64,000 nt of DNA from Longimicrobium terrae (GCF_014202995.1 NZ_JACHIA010000005.1:310001-374000); one strand, 5' to 3'. Positions 34,922-43,394 are shown, counted from the first letter of the stretch. The notes: generated by a model not told the origin, from the sequence alone. Translations and numbers: made by a program.

Positions 34922-35947
34922 TTGAACGATCAAGGCGCGATCGCTGACGCCGACAAACTCGCCGCTCTCGGGCTTTTGAAGCAGGCGCTGAGTCCCGAGT
35001 GCCGCGTCATCAGCCGCGAAACGGCCGCGGATGGGCACAACGGCGAGATCTATCGCGGGGAAGATGAATCGCCGATTCACCTGCGGCTGCGAAGGTGGTC
35101 CGCGGAAGCGGCGCCGTCCGACGATCCCGAAACGGTGTGGGTTCTGAGCAGCGGGCGTCCCGCCACGCTGCGGATGCTGCGGGAGCAGCGGCAGAACTTC
35201 GTCGCGCTCACCGGGGCCGCGCGGCTCGTGAACCGGTGGCTGTACCTGGACCGGACGGACCTTGAGCCGGCTGAACGGTCACCCTCCATCCCCAAGCGCT
35301 TTCAGCCGTTCGCGGATCGCAACTCGCTCGTCGTGCGAACGCTGCTGGCGCACCCCGGGCGAACATGGGGCGTGCGCGAACTCGCACAGGAATCGGAAGT
35401 CGCGCTCGGAACCGCATCGGGCGTGGTTCGCGCGCTCGCGGAGACGGGCGCCCTTCGCGCGGAGCCATCCGGACGAAAGCTGGAGGTCCGGGTGGATGAT
35501 CCGCGTCCGCTGCTGAAGCGGTGGTTCGCCGCGTACTCGTGGGAGCGGAACGAGCGCGCCGCCTATCACGCACCGATGGGAGATCCGGAGCGCTTCATCC
35601 AGCGCCTCCCGAAGCTTCTGGATGGACAGCAGTGGGCCCTGACGATGCAGGCAGGCGCGTCACGCGTGGCGCCGCATGCAGCGTGGGACCGGGTGCACAT
35701 CTATGTGGCGGTTGACCAGGCCGCAGACCTGCGGATCGGAAGCGACCTGGGCTGGCAGCCCGCGCTCGATGGGCGCGTGGTGCTGATGCGGCCCTGGTAC
35801 AGGGACAGCGTGTGGCACGGGCTTCAGATGCGGAACAAGATCCCCGTCGTCAGCACGGTTCAACTCCTGGTAGATCTGTGGCACTATCCCCTGCGCGGCC
35901 GCGAACAGGCCGAGCATCTGCTGGACGCCGTTCCCCTCACTGCCTGA
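34922..35947 (+). CDS. abiEi: AbiEi-family type IV antitoxin/regulator
   Basis: The protein has 341 residues. The only in-frame start after the preceding stop is TTG 34922; the next Met is near residue 84. A winged helix-turn-helix at about residues 135-200 includes WGVRELAQESEVALGTAS and GALRAEPSGRKLEV. The C-terminal part ends VVSTVQLLVDLWHYPLRGRE, as in long AbiEi antitoxins, which repress their promoter and neutralise AbiEii. Its stop overlaps the toxin start (TGATG). The N-terminal 130 residues are longer than in short AbiEi proteins and unassigned. Confidence 0.8.
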   Translation: MNDQGAIADADKLAALGLLKQALSPECRVISRETAADGHNGEIYRGEDESPIHLRLRRWSAEAAPSDDPETVWVLSSGRPATLRMLREQRQNFVALTGAARLVNRWLYLDRTDLEPAERSPSIPKRFQPFADRNSLVVRTLLAHPGRTWGVRELAQESEVALGTASGVVRALAETGALRAEPSGRKLEVRVDDPRPLLKRWFAAYSWERNERAAYHAPMGDPERFIQRLPKLLDGQQWALTMQAGASRVAPHAAWDRVHIYVAVDQAADLRIGSDLGWQPALDGRVVLMRPWYRDSVWHGLQMRNKIPVVSTVQLLVDLWHYPLRGREQAEHLLDAVPLTA

Positions 35948-36849
35948 TGGAGCAGCAGGATCTGGAGAGGGTGCTTCGCACCATCCTCGCCGAATTGCGG
36001 CCGTATGCGTCCGACCTCGTCCTGATCGGGGGGTGGGTGCCGTACCTGTACCGCCACTACGGTGGTTTTACCGCATGGAGCGGCGCCGATACGCTGACCT
36101 TTGAACTCGATCTGCTGGTGCCGCAACCGCTGCCCGTGGAAGGCCGAACGAGCATCGCCCTTCTGCTGGGCGATGCCGGCTTCCGGCCCGCTTCTGATGC
36201 GAGTGCCGCGGCCGTTTGGGTGCGGGATGTGGCGCGGGGCGAAAAGATCGAGTTCATCGTCTCGCACCAGGGCACCGCCCGCAACCAGGGCAGGTTCGTA
36301 GCTCTGCGGGAGCAGCCCGGCGTGGCGGCGATTCCGCTGGTCGACTTGGATGTGCTCGCCGATCACACGCAGACGCTGACGCTCCCGCCCGCGGCCGGGC
36401 TGCCCGCCGTGGAGGTTCGGGTTCCCACGCTGGGCGCATACGCGCTGAACAAGGCACTGACTTTCATCCGGCGCGGGGACCGGGCGGAGACCGGCTCGCC
36501 CAAGATGGCGAAGGATCTGCTTTACCTGGGCGACCTGCTGGCTCCGGGCGGGGAAGTCGTATCCAGAATCGAACGCGACCTCGGCGCCATCGCGCAGACT
36601 TCCAGCCGCAACGCCGAGCGGGTTTACTCGGCCGCCACGAATGTTGGGTGGGTGATCAATGGTCACCTTCGCGAAAAGCTTTCCCCGGCAGCCCGCATGA
36701 TGATGGAGCGCGTGTCCGCGATCAGCCAAGCTGCGGCGGAAGCCCGGCTGGAAGGATTTCTGCGGGATTTTCACGAGATCCTGATGGAGTGTGCCAACCG
36801 GTACGCGCCCAGCGAAATCGGAAGATCCGACGATTGGGATGAGATGTGA
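35947..36849 (+). CDS. AbiEii-like nucleotidyltransferase toxin (GSU2403 type)
   Basis: The protein has 300 residues from ATG 35947, coupled to abiEi by TGATG. The nucleotidyltransferase signature is the GGW at residues 28-30 followed by ELD (Glu53, Asp55), a minimal GG..[DE]x[DE] pattern. The later PTLGAYALNKALTFIRRGDR and KMAKDLLYLGDLL helices fit the GSU2403-like NTase fold group. AbiEii toxins are thought to modify tRNA or nucleotides and to stop growth. Whether this variant is toxic cannot be seen. Confidence 0.75.
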   Translation: MEQQDLERVLRTILAELRPYASDLVLIGGWVPYLYRHYGGFTAWSGADTLTFELDLLVPQPLPVEGRTSIALLLGDAGFRPASDASAAAVWVRDVARGEKIEFIVSHQGTARNQGRFVALREQPGVAAIPLVDLDVLADHTQTLTLPPAAGLPAVEVRVPTLGAYALNKALTFIRRGDRAETGSPKMAKDLLYLGDLLAPGGEVVSRIERDLGAIAQTSSRNAERVYSAATNVGWVINGHLREKLSPAARMMMERVSAISQAAAEARLEGFLRDFHEILMECANRYAPSEIGRSDDWDEM

Positions 36850-37096
36850 CACGAGCCGAGAAAAGTCGTGCCTGAACGCTCTCCCTGTTGGAAGGAATTG
36901 AATTTGCCGGACTAGCGGCGGAGAGCCTCACTGAGCTGCTGTGAGGCTTCACGCCTGCACCAACCAGCAGGTACGGCGCCGAACTTCATCGAATCCGTAT
37001 GACTGCTGTCGCGTGGAGAGTCGTGCTTGCGTTCATCCATGCTTCGCGCCAGTATTGAAGCGATTCGGAAATGTGACTTGAAGCGAGAGCGACGAC
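36850..37096. other. Gap after the AbiE pair
   Basis: Nothing recognisable is visible except that GC content dips slightly. It may hold the promoter of the repeat-peptide pseudogene. Confidence 0.4.
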
Positions 37097-37443
37097 GTGT
37101 ATCATAGAAGCGGAGTGGTCTTTGGGAGCGGGCACCGGAACGGAATGATAGGCGGCGGCAGCCGCAGCCGGGGCGGCATTTTCGCCGGAAGCGGTAATCG
37201 CAATGGCGGCGGCAGCCTTGGAGGCGGTACGCGCACCGCTGATGGTCATCTCGGTAGCGGAGGCGGCCGGATGAGCGGTGATCGCCGCGGCAACGGCATG
37301 GGTCACACCGGTAGCGGGACGTGATTGGCGGTGGGAATGGCTGGAGTCGCGCGGGCGTGATCGTTGGATCGGGCACTCGCCTTGGTGGCGGAACTTGCGG
37401 GAGTGATCAGCGCGTCCTCCCGGCGGCTGTTGTCCACCGCTGA
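37097..37443 (+). pseudogene. GSGxR repeat peptide, frameshifted copy
   Basis: From GTG 37097 the frame reads MYHRSGVVFGSGHR and continues with GSGNR/GGGTR-like units to a stop at 37322-37324 (75 residues). In the +2 frame the same repeat language resumes at once (GSGTRLGGGTCGS, codons from 37366) and runs to a stop at 37441-37443. This implies a frameshift in a longer ancestor. The start MYHRSG..FGSGHR aligns with MHQRNG..FGSGNR of the gene at 37789. The repeats are more degraded here than in that copy. Confidence 0.6.
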
Positions 37444-37585
37444 TGCCACGGTTCTCTGGTTGATTGTCTGTGGGGATCGCAAGTGGGGTATTGGTTGTTC
37501 AGTCTCAATGCAGCCATCACGCACTGAGCTGACACAGTCCCGATCACACTCTTCGATAGCGATTACGCCAAAAGCCGCAGATCAG

Positions 37586-37620
37586 AACGGCCACGCTCTC
37601 CGGGCGTGGCCATTTTGTTT
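37586..37620 (+). terminator. Terminator (repeat copy 2)
   Basis: GGCCACGC / GCGTGGCC with the same CTCC-type loop as at 34789, followed by ATTTTGTTT. It precedes the copy of the abiE leader. Confidence 0.8.
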
Positions 37621-37690
37621 GCGTCGCCATGCAGCGCATGTTCTTTAATCCTGTTCGGTTTGCCGGAGAGTGAGCAATCATGTTCATTCC
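37620..37690 (+). promoter_or_regulatory. Diverged copy of the abiE leader/operator
   Basis: GCATGTTC (near 37636) and TGAGCAATCATGTTCATT (37669-37687) parallel GCATGTTC and TGAACAATCACGTTCACT upstream of abiEi. Terminator plus leader are therefore duplicated about 2.8 kb apart, the second copy leading into the intact repeat peptide. Confidence 0.55.
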
Positions 37691-37788
37691 ACAGCAGCAG
37701 CGGCGCACTCGTCAGGGCCTTGATTTCGGACACTATATACAGCAGAATTGGACAATCCGTGGTTTTGACCTCAACTGGACGGCGGTGC

Positions 37789-38028
37789 ATGCATCAGAGA
37801 AATGGAACGCTCTTCGGAAGCGGCAACCGTGGCGTCGGAATGTTCGGCTCCGGTACTCGCAACTTCGCGGGAACTCTCGGCGGGAGCGGTAACCGCAGCG
37901 GTGGAGGGTTCGGCTCCGGAACCCGCACAGCGGGTGGAACGCTCGGTGGGAGTGGAAACCGCAGTGCGGGCTGGCTGGGCGGAAGCGGGAACCGTTGCGG
38001 CGGCGTCACGTTTGGCAGCGGCAACTAA
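37789..38028 (+). CDS. GSGxR repeat peptide (79 aa), unknown
   Basis: The protein starts at ATG 37789 (MHQRNGTLFGSGNR) and repeats Gly-Ser-Gly-Asn/Thr-Arg about seven times, spaced by 7-10 mostly Gly/hydrophobic residues. The Ser codons switch between AGC, AGT and TCC, Gly uses all four codons, and Arg alternates CGC/CGT, while the residues stay fixed. That pattern indicates selection on this protein frame. There is no signal peptide. It ends 90 bases before a strong terminator. Function unknown; a small Gly-rich binding or modified peptide is conceivable. Confidence 0.65.
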   Translation: MHQRNGTLFGSGNRGVGMFGSGTRNFAGTLGGSGNRSGGGFGSGTRTAGGTLGGSGNRSAGWLGGSGNRCGGVTFGSGN

Positions 38029-38115
38029 CTTTGATGTAGGGATGCTGAGAGCACGGGCCAGGTTGGATGTGGTACGTAACCGGCCGGGAACGCAGGCCCA
38101 GCGGAGGGACATACT

Positions 38116-38149
38116 GAGAACGGCCACGCTGCGAAGCGTGGCCGTTCTC
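38116..38149 (+). terminator. Terminator of the repeat peptide gene (repeat copy 3)
   Basis: A 15-base perfect stem GAGAACGGCCACGCT / AGCGTGGCCGTTCTC with a GCGA loop. It is bidirectional and also lies just beyond the stop of the minus-strand gene at 38173. Confidence 0.88.
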
Positions 38150-38172
38150 ATTCCGTCATGACTGCGCAGGAA

Positions 38173-39426
38173 CTACCGGGTGAGCGTACCCGATCGCGTT
38201 TCGTAGCCGGCGACGCGCGTCCAAGCGTGCGAGGTGCCGCTGGGACGGATGGCCCAGAAGTCGAAGTCGGCGTAGCGCCGGTCGCCAGCGGCGTTCAGCG
38301 CGGCCCATCCCGTGGCGCCGTGGTAGCTGCTGGCCGCCTGCGCATACCGCGCGGCGAGCGAATCCACATCCACGCCGTCGCGCGAGGTGATGTACGCCAG
38401 CGCCGCCACCCGCACCGCGTCGTACACGGCGAGCGCGAAGGCGTCGGGGGCGTTGCCCGCGCGCTGCTGAATGCGCTGCGCGATGGGCTCCCAGCTGGTG
38501 CGCGCCGTCAGGTCCAGGCCGAATAGCGCGGAGGGAAAGCCCACGGTTTCCGCGAACGAAACCGCCGCGGGGCGGGCCGTGAGCGCGCTGCTCTGCGCGA
38601 TGCCGTCCGCGCCGTACCACCGCACCGAGGCGAGCACCGGGTCCGCGGCCGCCGCGGTGAAGACGTCGGCGATCTCGTCGAATCCGGCCAGGTACACGCC
38701 CACCTCGCTCGCGGGACGGGTGGCCAGCGCGGCTCGCACCTGCGTGCCCAGCGCGGCGATCGTCGCGGTGAAGCTGGTCGTCGTGGCGCCGTATTCCACG
38801 CCGCTGGAGACGGTGCCGCCGCGGGCCGCAAAGGCGCGTCGCGTAGCCACGTGCAGCCCCTGGTTGCCCGCGTCCGCGCGCCACACGGGGATCAGCGTGC
38901 GGATGCCGTCGCCGTACGCCAGCGCGGCCGAGGCGACGCCCTCCAGGCTGTCCGCGGCGGTAAAGCGAAAAATGTGGTCACCGGCGATGGCCAGCGATCC
39001 GGCCGTGCTGGACTGGCTGACGATGAGCACCGGGTTGGCGTCCACGTACGGCTTGATGGCCGCCAGTTCCGCGCTGCTCTGCGGCCCGATGATGATCTGC
39101 ACGCCGTCGCCGCGCATCGACTGCACGGCGGCCAGCGCGGCCGCCGGGTCCAGCTTGGTGTCGCGCACGTCCGCCACGAACGTCACGCCTGAACCGGCGG
39201 CCTGCGCGTTGGCGTCCTCGATCGCCAGTTCCAGCGCGGCCTTGCTGGTGACGCCCAGCGACGACCAGTTGCCCGTCAGCGAAAAGATTCCGCCGATGGT
39301 GACCTCGCGCCGATTACTGGTGCCGGTGCTGTCGTCGCACGCGCCGGCCGCCATCAGCGTGACGGCCATCGCGGCGAGCGCGCCGGCCCTGCGCAGAAGC
39401 GGGCGGCTGGTATCCATGATCTTCAC
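38173..39426 (-). CDS. Branched-chain-amino-acid-type ABC substrate-binding lipoprotein
   Basis: The protein has 417 residues. GTG 39426 has AAGGA five bases upstream and is preferred; ATG 39417 is the alternative. A lipobox AAGAC anchors it. The body has the periplasmic-binding fold of the Leu/Ile/Val group: VTIGGIFSLTGNWSSLG, IIIGPQSSAELAAIKPYV and DAFALAVYDAVRVAALA. No permease or ATPase genes are adjacent, so it may be an orphan sensor or serve a distant transporter. The ligand is unknown. Confidence 0.85.
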   Translation of the reverse strand: MKIMDTSRPLLRRAGALAAMAVTLMAAGACDDSTGTSNRREVTIGGIFSLTGNWSSLGVTSKAALELAIEDANAQAAGSGVTFVADVRDTKLDPAAALAAVQSMRGDGVQIIIGPQSSAELAAIKPYVDANPVLIVSQSSTAGSLAIAGDHIFRFTAADSLEGVASAALAYGDGIRTLIPVWRADAGNQGLHVATRRAFAARGGTVSSGVEYGATTTSFTATIAALGTQVRAALATRPASEVGVYLAGFDEIADVFTAAAADPVLASVRWYGADGIAQSSALTARPAAVSFAETVGFPSALFGLDLTARTSWEPIAQRIQQRAGNAPDAFALAVYDAVRVAALAYITSRDGVDVDSLAARYAQAASSYHGATGWAALNAAGDRRYADFDFWAIRPSGTSHAWTRVAGYETRSGTLTR

Positions 39427-39537
39427 TCAGGTCCTTTGGAGTAGGGAGCCGCGACGATGGGAGGCAACGTCAACCAGCAGCAACAAACGTTTGGTTTCAA
39501 CCGGCGATGCTAGGAGTGCATTGTTCCACGACGAGGT

Positions 39538-40026
39538 TCAATTTCGGAGCAATTTGTCCGTTAGGATGGAGAACCCCTTCTGCCGCTGCTTCTCTGAGAC
39601 GGCTTCGGCTCTAGTCACATCATCTCGAACTCGCTCCGCCGGTTGGTCTATGAGAAACCACATCAGACTGGGCAACATATCTCGCCGAGCTTTGCCACTT
39701 ATCTCTTTCAAACCAACGATCTGAGCGAACTGGCGAATATCTTCGGCTTGGGGAAGGATTGTTCCTTCTTTGAGGCGAGAGTAGAACTCGTTGAGTAAAC
39801 GATACTTTCCTTCATCCTGTGGTTGAAGGGCTTTAAGGGCTTCAGACACAGTAGGCCTACGTTCACCTTTTGTCCGGCTCGCCCCTAGGCGTGGTTCCTC
39901 CGCTCCTTGTTGTCCGACTCTCTTCGATTCTCTGTTCAACGCTGCTTGGACTCGCTGAACACCGTAATGGCGAACCAGCAAAGATAGCAGCTCATCCAAC
40001 AAAGCGGGGTTGCGCGTGCTTCTCAT
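39538..40026 (-). CDS. Small helical partner of the ParA-like gene, unknown
   Basis: The protein has 162 residues from ATG 40026, overlapping the ParA stop by four bases (ATGA). It is charged and helix-rich (LLDELLSLLVRHYGVQRVQAAL at the start, EKYRLLNEFY-type helices later) with no signal or membrane helix. Base composition is visibly less GC-rich than in flanking genes, with codons rarely used elsewhere in the window, which suggests acquisition. It may be an adaptor for the ATPase, in the place usually taken by a ParB-type protein, though I see no ParB motif. Confidence 0.6.
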   Translation of the reverse strand: MRSTRNPALLDELLSLLVRHYGVQRVQAALNRESKRVGQQGAEEPRLGASRTKGERRPTVSEALKALQPQDEGKYRLLNEFYSRLKEGTILPQAEDIRQFAQIVGLKEISGKARRDMLPSLMWFLIDQPAERVRDDVTRAEAVSEKQRQKGFSILTDKLLRN

Positions 40027-40898
40027 AGTGCAATCCTCTTCCAAAACTCTCGGGCGAAAGCAGAAAACTCCCGCTTCACGATTGTATGGGTGCCCTTGGT
40101 ACTGCCGATTGGCATCCCATCCCGTGCCGCACGGAAGTAGGAATCGGAGTGGGGAATGTCGTTCTCGAACACGTACCAGCCATACTGAATTGCTTTTGCT
40201 TGCACATCACTGCGTGACAGCTGGTGCTCCCGTTTCTCGTTACCTCGAACAAAGTCGTTGAAGACGAGCCCTGCCACTTCGAGCACCTTGTCGTCATGCC
40301 GCACTTCAAAGCTCCTGATACTGCGGTTAAGCAGCGGGAAACCGATGGATGCCAAGAACTCTGCGCGAATTGGAACTAGCAGGTATCGACTACAATGGTA
40401 TGCAGCGTCCGTGAGGATTGAGTCAGTTGGTGAACAGTCGATGACAATGAGGTCGTAGTTCATCTCGATTTTCGCAACAAACCTGGCGAGGAGTGTCTCC
40501 TTCCCAGTTGGATTTCTCAGAGTCCAAGACAACTCCAAGCGCGAGGGCACAAGATCCAAAAGACTCCCATCACCGTACGCCACCCGATTGTAGATAACGC
40601 TCGAGGGATCAAGCTGCTTGGGGCTGCCACTTGCCGTACCCGTGGGCGTGAACTGTTCAAAAATATCCGCTACTGTAGCCCCATTGGCGTCGAGATAGTC
40701 AACATAGCTCTGAGGCGACATCACTGATTGACTGGCATTCGCTTGGGGGTCGAGATCTATAAGCAGCACTTTCTTATCTTGTTCCAGCACAGCGTGCCAT
40801 GCGAGCTGAGTAGCGAGCGTTGTCTTGCCCACTCCACCTTTCATGTTGACAAACAGCCATGTAGACCTCGCCAGGTTTAAATGATGATTCAAAAGCAC
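40023..40898 (-). CDS. ParA-type ATPase, orphan
   Basis: The protein has 291 residues from GTG 40898, the only in-frame start after the upstream gene that leaves a normal ParA N-terminus. The deviant Walker A KGGVGKTT lies at about residues 20-27, motif A' is in LLIDLDPQAN, and LIVIDCSPT is the Walker B region. ParA proteins position DNA, cargo or conjugation machines. No ParB gene, centromere-like array or replication gene is next to it. GC content is low for this window, suggesting horizontal transfer. Confidence 0.78.
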   Translation of the reverse strand: MLLNHHLNLARSTWLFVNMKGGVGKTTLATQLAWHAVLEQDKKVLLIDLDPQANASQSVMSPQSYVDYLDANGATVADIFEQFTPTGTASGSPKQLDPSSVIYNRVAYGDGSLLDLVPSRLELSWTLRNPTGKETLLARFVAKIEMNYDLIVIDCSPTDSILTDAAYHCSRYLLVPIRAEFLASIGFPLLNRSIRSFEVRHDDKVLEVAGLVFNDFVRGNEKREHQLSRSDVQAKAIQYGWYVFENDIPHSDSYFRAARDGMPIGSTKGTHTIVKREFSAFAREFWKRIAL

Positions 40899-40980
40899 TA
40901 TCTGCGAAAGTGCGTCCCCAACAAACTCGAGCGTACAGCCGTGTGAAACTGACTGGTGGTTCCGATAGGCCGATTGACGT

Positions 40981-41292
40981 TCAGCGCCGGTACTCGACGT
41001 GAAAGTTCGGGCCCAGTTCCGCGCGGACGGCGGCCAGCGCCTCCTCCGCCGCGGCGCGGAACCGGTCATCCTCCTCCGCCGACCACGGGCTGGGGCCGGC
41101 GGGGTCGTCCCCGTCCAGCGCCCCGTCGTGCCAGCGCGACAGCTCATCCAGCCGCGCCAGCATGCCGGGCGAGAGTGGCAGGCGCTCGTCGATGTGGCCG
41201 ACGTCGAACGCGTCGCGCGTCGCGTCGTCGTCGCACCAAAGGCACCCGCCGCCCCACTCGAACATCAGCTTCAGCTTGTACTTGGGCATCAT
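40981..41292 (-). CDS. Small acidic hypothetical protein
   Basis: The protein has 103 residues starting MMPKYKLKLMFEWGGGCLWCDDD, with WCDDD near the start and AEEALAAVRAELGPNFHVEYR at the end. It resembles small proteins seen in actinobacteria with no function. Composition returns to the GC-rich norm here, so it marks the right edge of the lower-GC island. It sits 83 bases before the ParA start. Confidence 0.65.
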   Translation of the reverse strand: MMPKYKLKLMFEWGGGCLWCDDDATRDAFDVGHIDERLPLSPGMLARLDELSRWHDGALDGDDPAGPSPWSAEEDDRFRAAAEEALAAVRAELGPNFHVEYRR

Positions 41293-41326
41293 CCCTCTCC
41301 GAAATCCAAGTGTGCCGCCGGTGACG

Positions 41327-42130
41327 TCAGATGTCCTTGGGCCACTCGCCGTCCCAGGCGACGACGCGGGCGAAGGCGGCTTCTCCGCCCTGGAACTTCC
41401 ACGGGAAGCAGCCGATGATCAGCCGGCGGTTCTGCAGCTCCGGGGCGCTGATCTCGCCGCCCAGGTTTTCGATGTGCATGCAGTTGTGCCCGAACAGCTT
41501 GTTGTGCGTAAGCTGGTAATCCTCATCCGGAAACAGCCGCGCCACCGCCTCGGGCCCGCCGAACTTCTTTTCCGCCGCGGCGCGTACGCGGTCGCAGTGG
41601 CCGTGCATCCCCTTGCCCAGAAAACGGCCGATGGGCAGGTCCATGGGGTGATCGGTACTCACCACGTCCACGCCCCAGATGTGGATTTCCTTGTCCAGCA
41701 GCCACTGCACCATGTCGGGGTGCGCGCCGGGGTGCATGTGGATGTACTTCTCCTCATCCGCCTGATCGCCCCACTGCGCATGGCGGTGCCAGCCCGTGTG
41801 CAGCAGCAGAATGTCGCCCTTCTTGACCTCCACGCGCGATTCGATCATCTCCGGCGTGTACAGGCCCAGTTCGTCCATCTCGTCGCTCAGATTCACGATC
41901 ACGCCCGGCCCGCACAGCCAGTTCATGGGGATCTGGTCGATGGTCATGCCGTTGGTCACAAAGTGCCGCGGCGCATCCAGATGCGTGCCCATGTGGTTGC
42001 TGGTCTGGATGTACTGCGCGTTCACCCCGTGCTCCGCCTTGCGCTTGATGTACTTGACCTCGAACGGCGGATAATACGGCCAGAACGGCGCCTGCTCGTT
42101 CAGCGGCTGCGACAGGTCGTAGGTCTTCAT
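41327..42130 (-). CDS. Cyclase-family metal hydrolase (kynurenine formamidase-like)
   Basis: The protein has 267 residues from ATG 42130. HMGTHLDAPRHF is the manganese/zinc-binding motif of the cyclase family (PF04199), which includes kynurenine formamidase and other amide/lactone hydrolases. Later metal-site residues appear in KGDILLLHTGWHRH and GVDVVSTDHP. It follows the molybdenum hydroxylase operon after a repeat-filled gap and may act on the same heterocyclic substrate (opening a ring), which is inference from neighbours. Confidence 0.85.
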   Translation of the reverse strand: MKTYDLSQPLNEQAPFWPYYPPFEVKYIKRKAEHGVNAQYIQTSNHMGTHLDAPRHFVTNGMTIDQIPMNWLCGPGVIVNLSDEMDELGLYTPEMIESRVEVKKGDILLLHTGWHRHAQWGDQADEEKYIHMHPGAHPDMVQWLLDKEIHIWGVDVVSTDHPMDLPIGRFLGKGMHGHCDRVRAAAEKKFGGPEAVARLFPDEDYQLTHNKLFGHNCMHIENLGGEISAPELQNRRLIIGCFPWKFQGGEAAFARVVAWDGEWPKDI

Positions 42131-42515
42131 CGAGTTTCCGGGGAGCGTGGGGGATGGGATGCGTCGGCCGCGGCGGGCCGGATGGATTCGGTTGATGAAC
42201 TTCGTTCGGGCGATGGCCGGCGTCGCGCCGAGGCTGGGAACGGGCGACTGAAGTCGCGCCAACAACGGCGCGAAGTCCGCCTGCGCGGACTGCGGCCGCG
42301 GACCAGGGGGCGCTCCGATGACGATCGGCGCGTCCGCCGTCCAGGAGCGAATGAATTCGCCGCTGGAAAAGCACGAAGTCCGCCTGCGCGGACTGTGGCC
42401 GCGGGCCGCGGCGCGTCACAGACATTGCCGGTCGGGCCGCCCGCTTCCGCGCAGTGCGGCGCGGGCAACGGGCGCTGACGCGGGAATGCGCGGCCGAGGC
42501 GGGGCGGGACCGCCG
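42131..42515. other. Gap containing a family B repeat
   Basis: No gene is present. The repeat at 42244-42396 fills about 40 percent of the gap between the FAD subunit and the cyclase, so they may be transcribed separately. Confidence 0.5.
42244..42396. repeat. Dispersed family B repeat cluster (copy 2)
   Basis: GCGACTGAAGTCGC, AGTCCGCCTGCGCGGACT, a unique spacer, then GAGCGAATGAATTCGCCGCT and a second AGTCCGCCTGCGCGGACT. It has the same block order as 47404 and 57317, inverse to 26869. Confidence 0.85.
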
Positions 42516-43394
42516 TTACAGCGCCAGGCGGGCCTTTTCCGCGGCGCGGGGAAGGGCGCGGCGGATGAGGACGTCGACGAGTTGCCGGCGGTAGGCGGGC
42601 GTCGCGTGGATGTCGCCGGGCGGATCCACGTCCGTCTGCGATGCGGTGGATGCGGCGGCGCGGATGGCGTCTTCCGTAAGCACCTGGCCGATGAGCGCCG
42701 CCTCCGCGTTCGCGGCCAGCACCGGGCCCTCGCCCACGCTCAGCAGCGCGATGCGCGCGGACAGGCAGCGCCCGTCCGCATCCACCCGCACGCGTGCCGC
42801 CACGCCCGCCAGCGCAAAGTCGCCGTGTCGGCGGGAAACCTCATCAAAGGCAAAGCCGGTCCCGGGCTCCGCGGCGGGGATCTCGATCTCCACCAGCATT
42901 TCCTCGGGCTCCAGCGCGGTGCCGAACAGGCCGGTGTAGAAGTCCGCCGCCTCCACCGTCCGCGCGCCGCCCGGCCCGCGCAGGTGCAGCCGCGCGCCCA
43001 GCGCCACGATGACGGCGGGGAGCTCCGCCGCCGGGTCCGCGTGCGCAATGCTGCCGCCCACGGTGCCGCGGTTGCGGATCTGCGCGTGCGCCACCCACGG
43101 CAGCGTTTCCGTGATCAGCGGCGCGCGCGCGGCGATCACGGTGCTGCGCTCCGCCACCCGCTGCCGCACCATCGTCCCGATCCGCACGCCGCCGTCTGAT
43201 TCGGTTATGGCGTCCAGCCCGGGAATGCGGTTCAAGTCGATGAGCACCGCCGGCTGTGCGAGCCGAAAGTTCATTGCGGGAACCAGGCTCTGCCCGCCGG
43301 CCAGCAGCTTGGCGTCATAGCCGTGCTCCGCCAGCAGCGCGATCGCCTCGTCCACGCTGTCCGGCCGGTGATACGCGAACGGTGCGGGCTTCAT
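42516..43394 (-). CDS. FAD subunit of molybdenum hydroxylase (CoxM/XdhB type)
   Basis: The protein has 292 residues from ATG 43394. The FAD-binding motifs AKLLAGGQSLVP (about residues 30-41) and RNRGTVGGSIAHADPAAE (about 105-122) are intact. The C-terminal domain (about 180-290) is the CO dehydrogenase flavoprotein C-terminal type. It overlaps the small membrane gene by four bases. It shuttles electrons from the molybdenum and iron-sulfur subunits to a quinone or other acceptor. Confidence 0.92.
   Translation of the reverse strand: MKPAPFAYHRPDSVDEAIALLAEHGYDAKLLAGGQSLVPAMNFRLAQPAVLIDLNRIPGLDAITESDGGVRIGTMVRQRVAERSTVIAARAPLITETLPWVAHAQIRNRGTVGGSIAHADPAAELPAVIVALGARLHLRGPGGARTVEAADFYTGLFGTALEPEEMLVEIEIPAAEPGTGFAFDEVSRRHGDFALAGVAARVRVDADGRCLSARIALLSVGEGPVLAANAEAALIGQVLTEDAIRAAASTASQTDVDPPGDIHATPAYRRQLVDVLIRRALPRAAEKARLAL

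Noticed and set aside
36912-38151. Minus-strand Ala/Ser-rich open frames opposite the GSGxR peptides
   Set aside because: Wobble-site variation with conserved residues fits the plus frame, not the minus frames, which show no conserved pattern.
40023-40898. Plasmid replication/partition locus suggested by ParA
   Set aside because: There is no replication gene, iteron or ParB, and chromosomal metabolic genes flank it closely.
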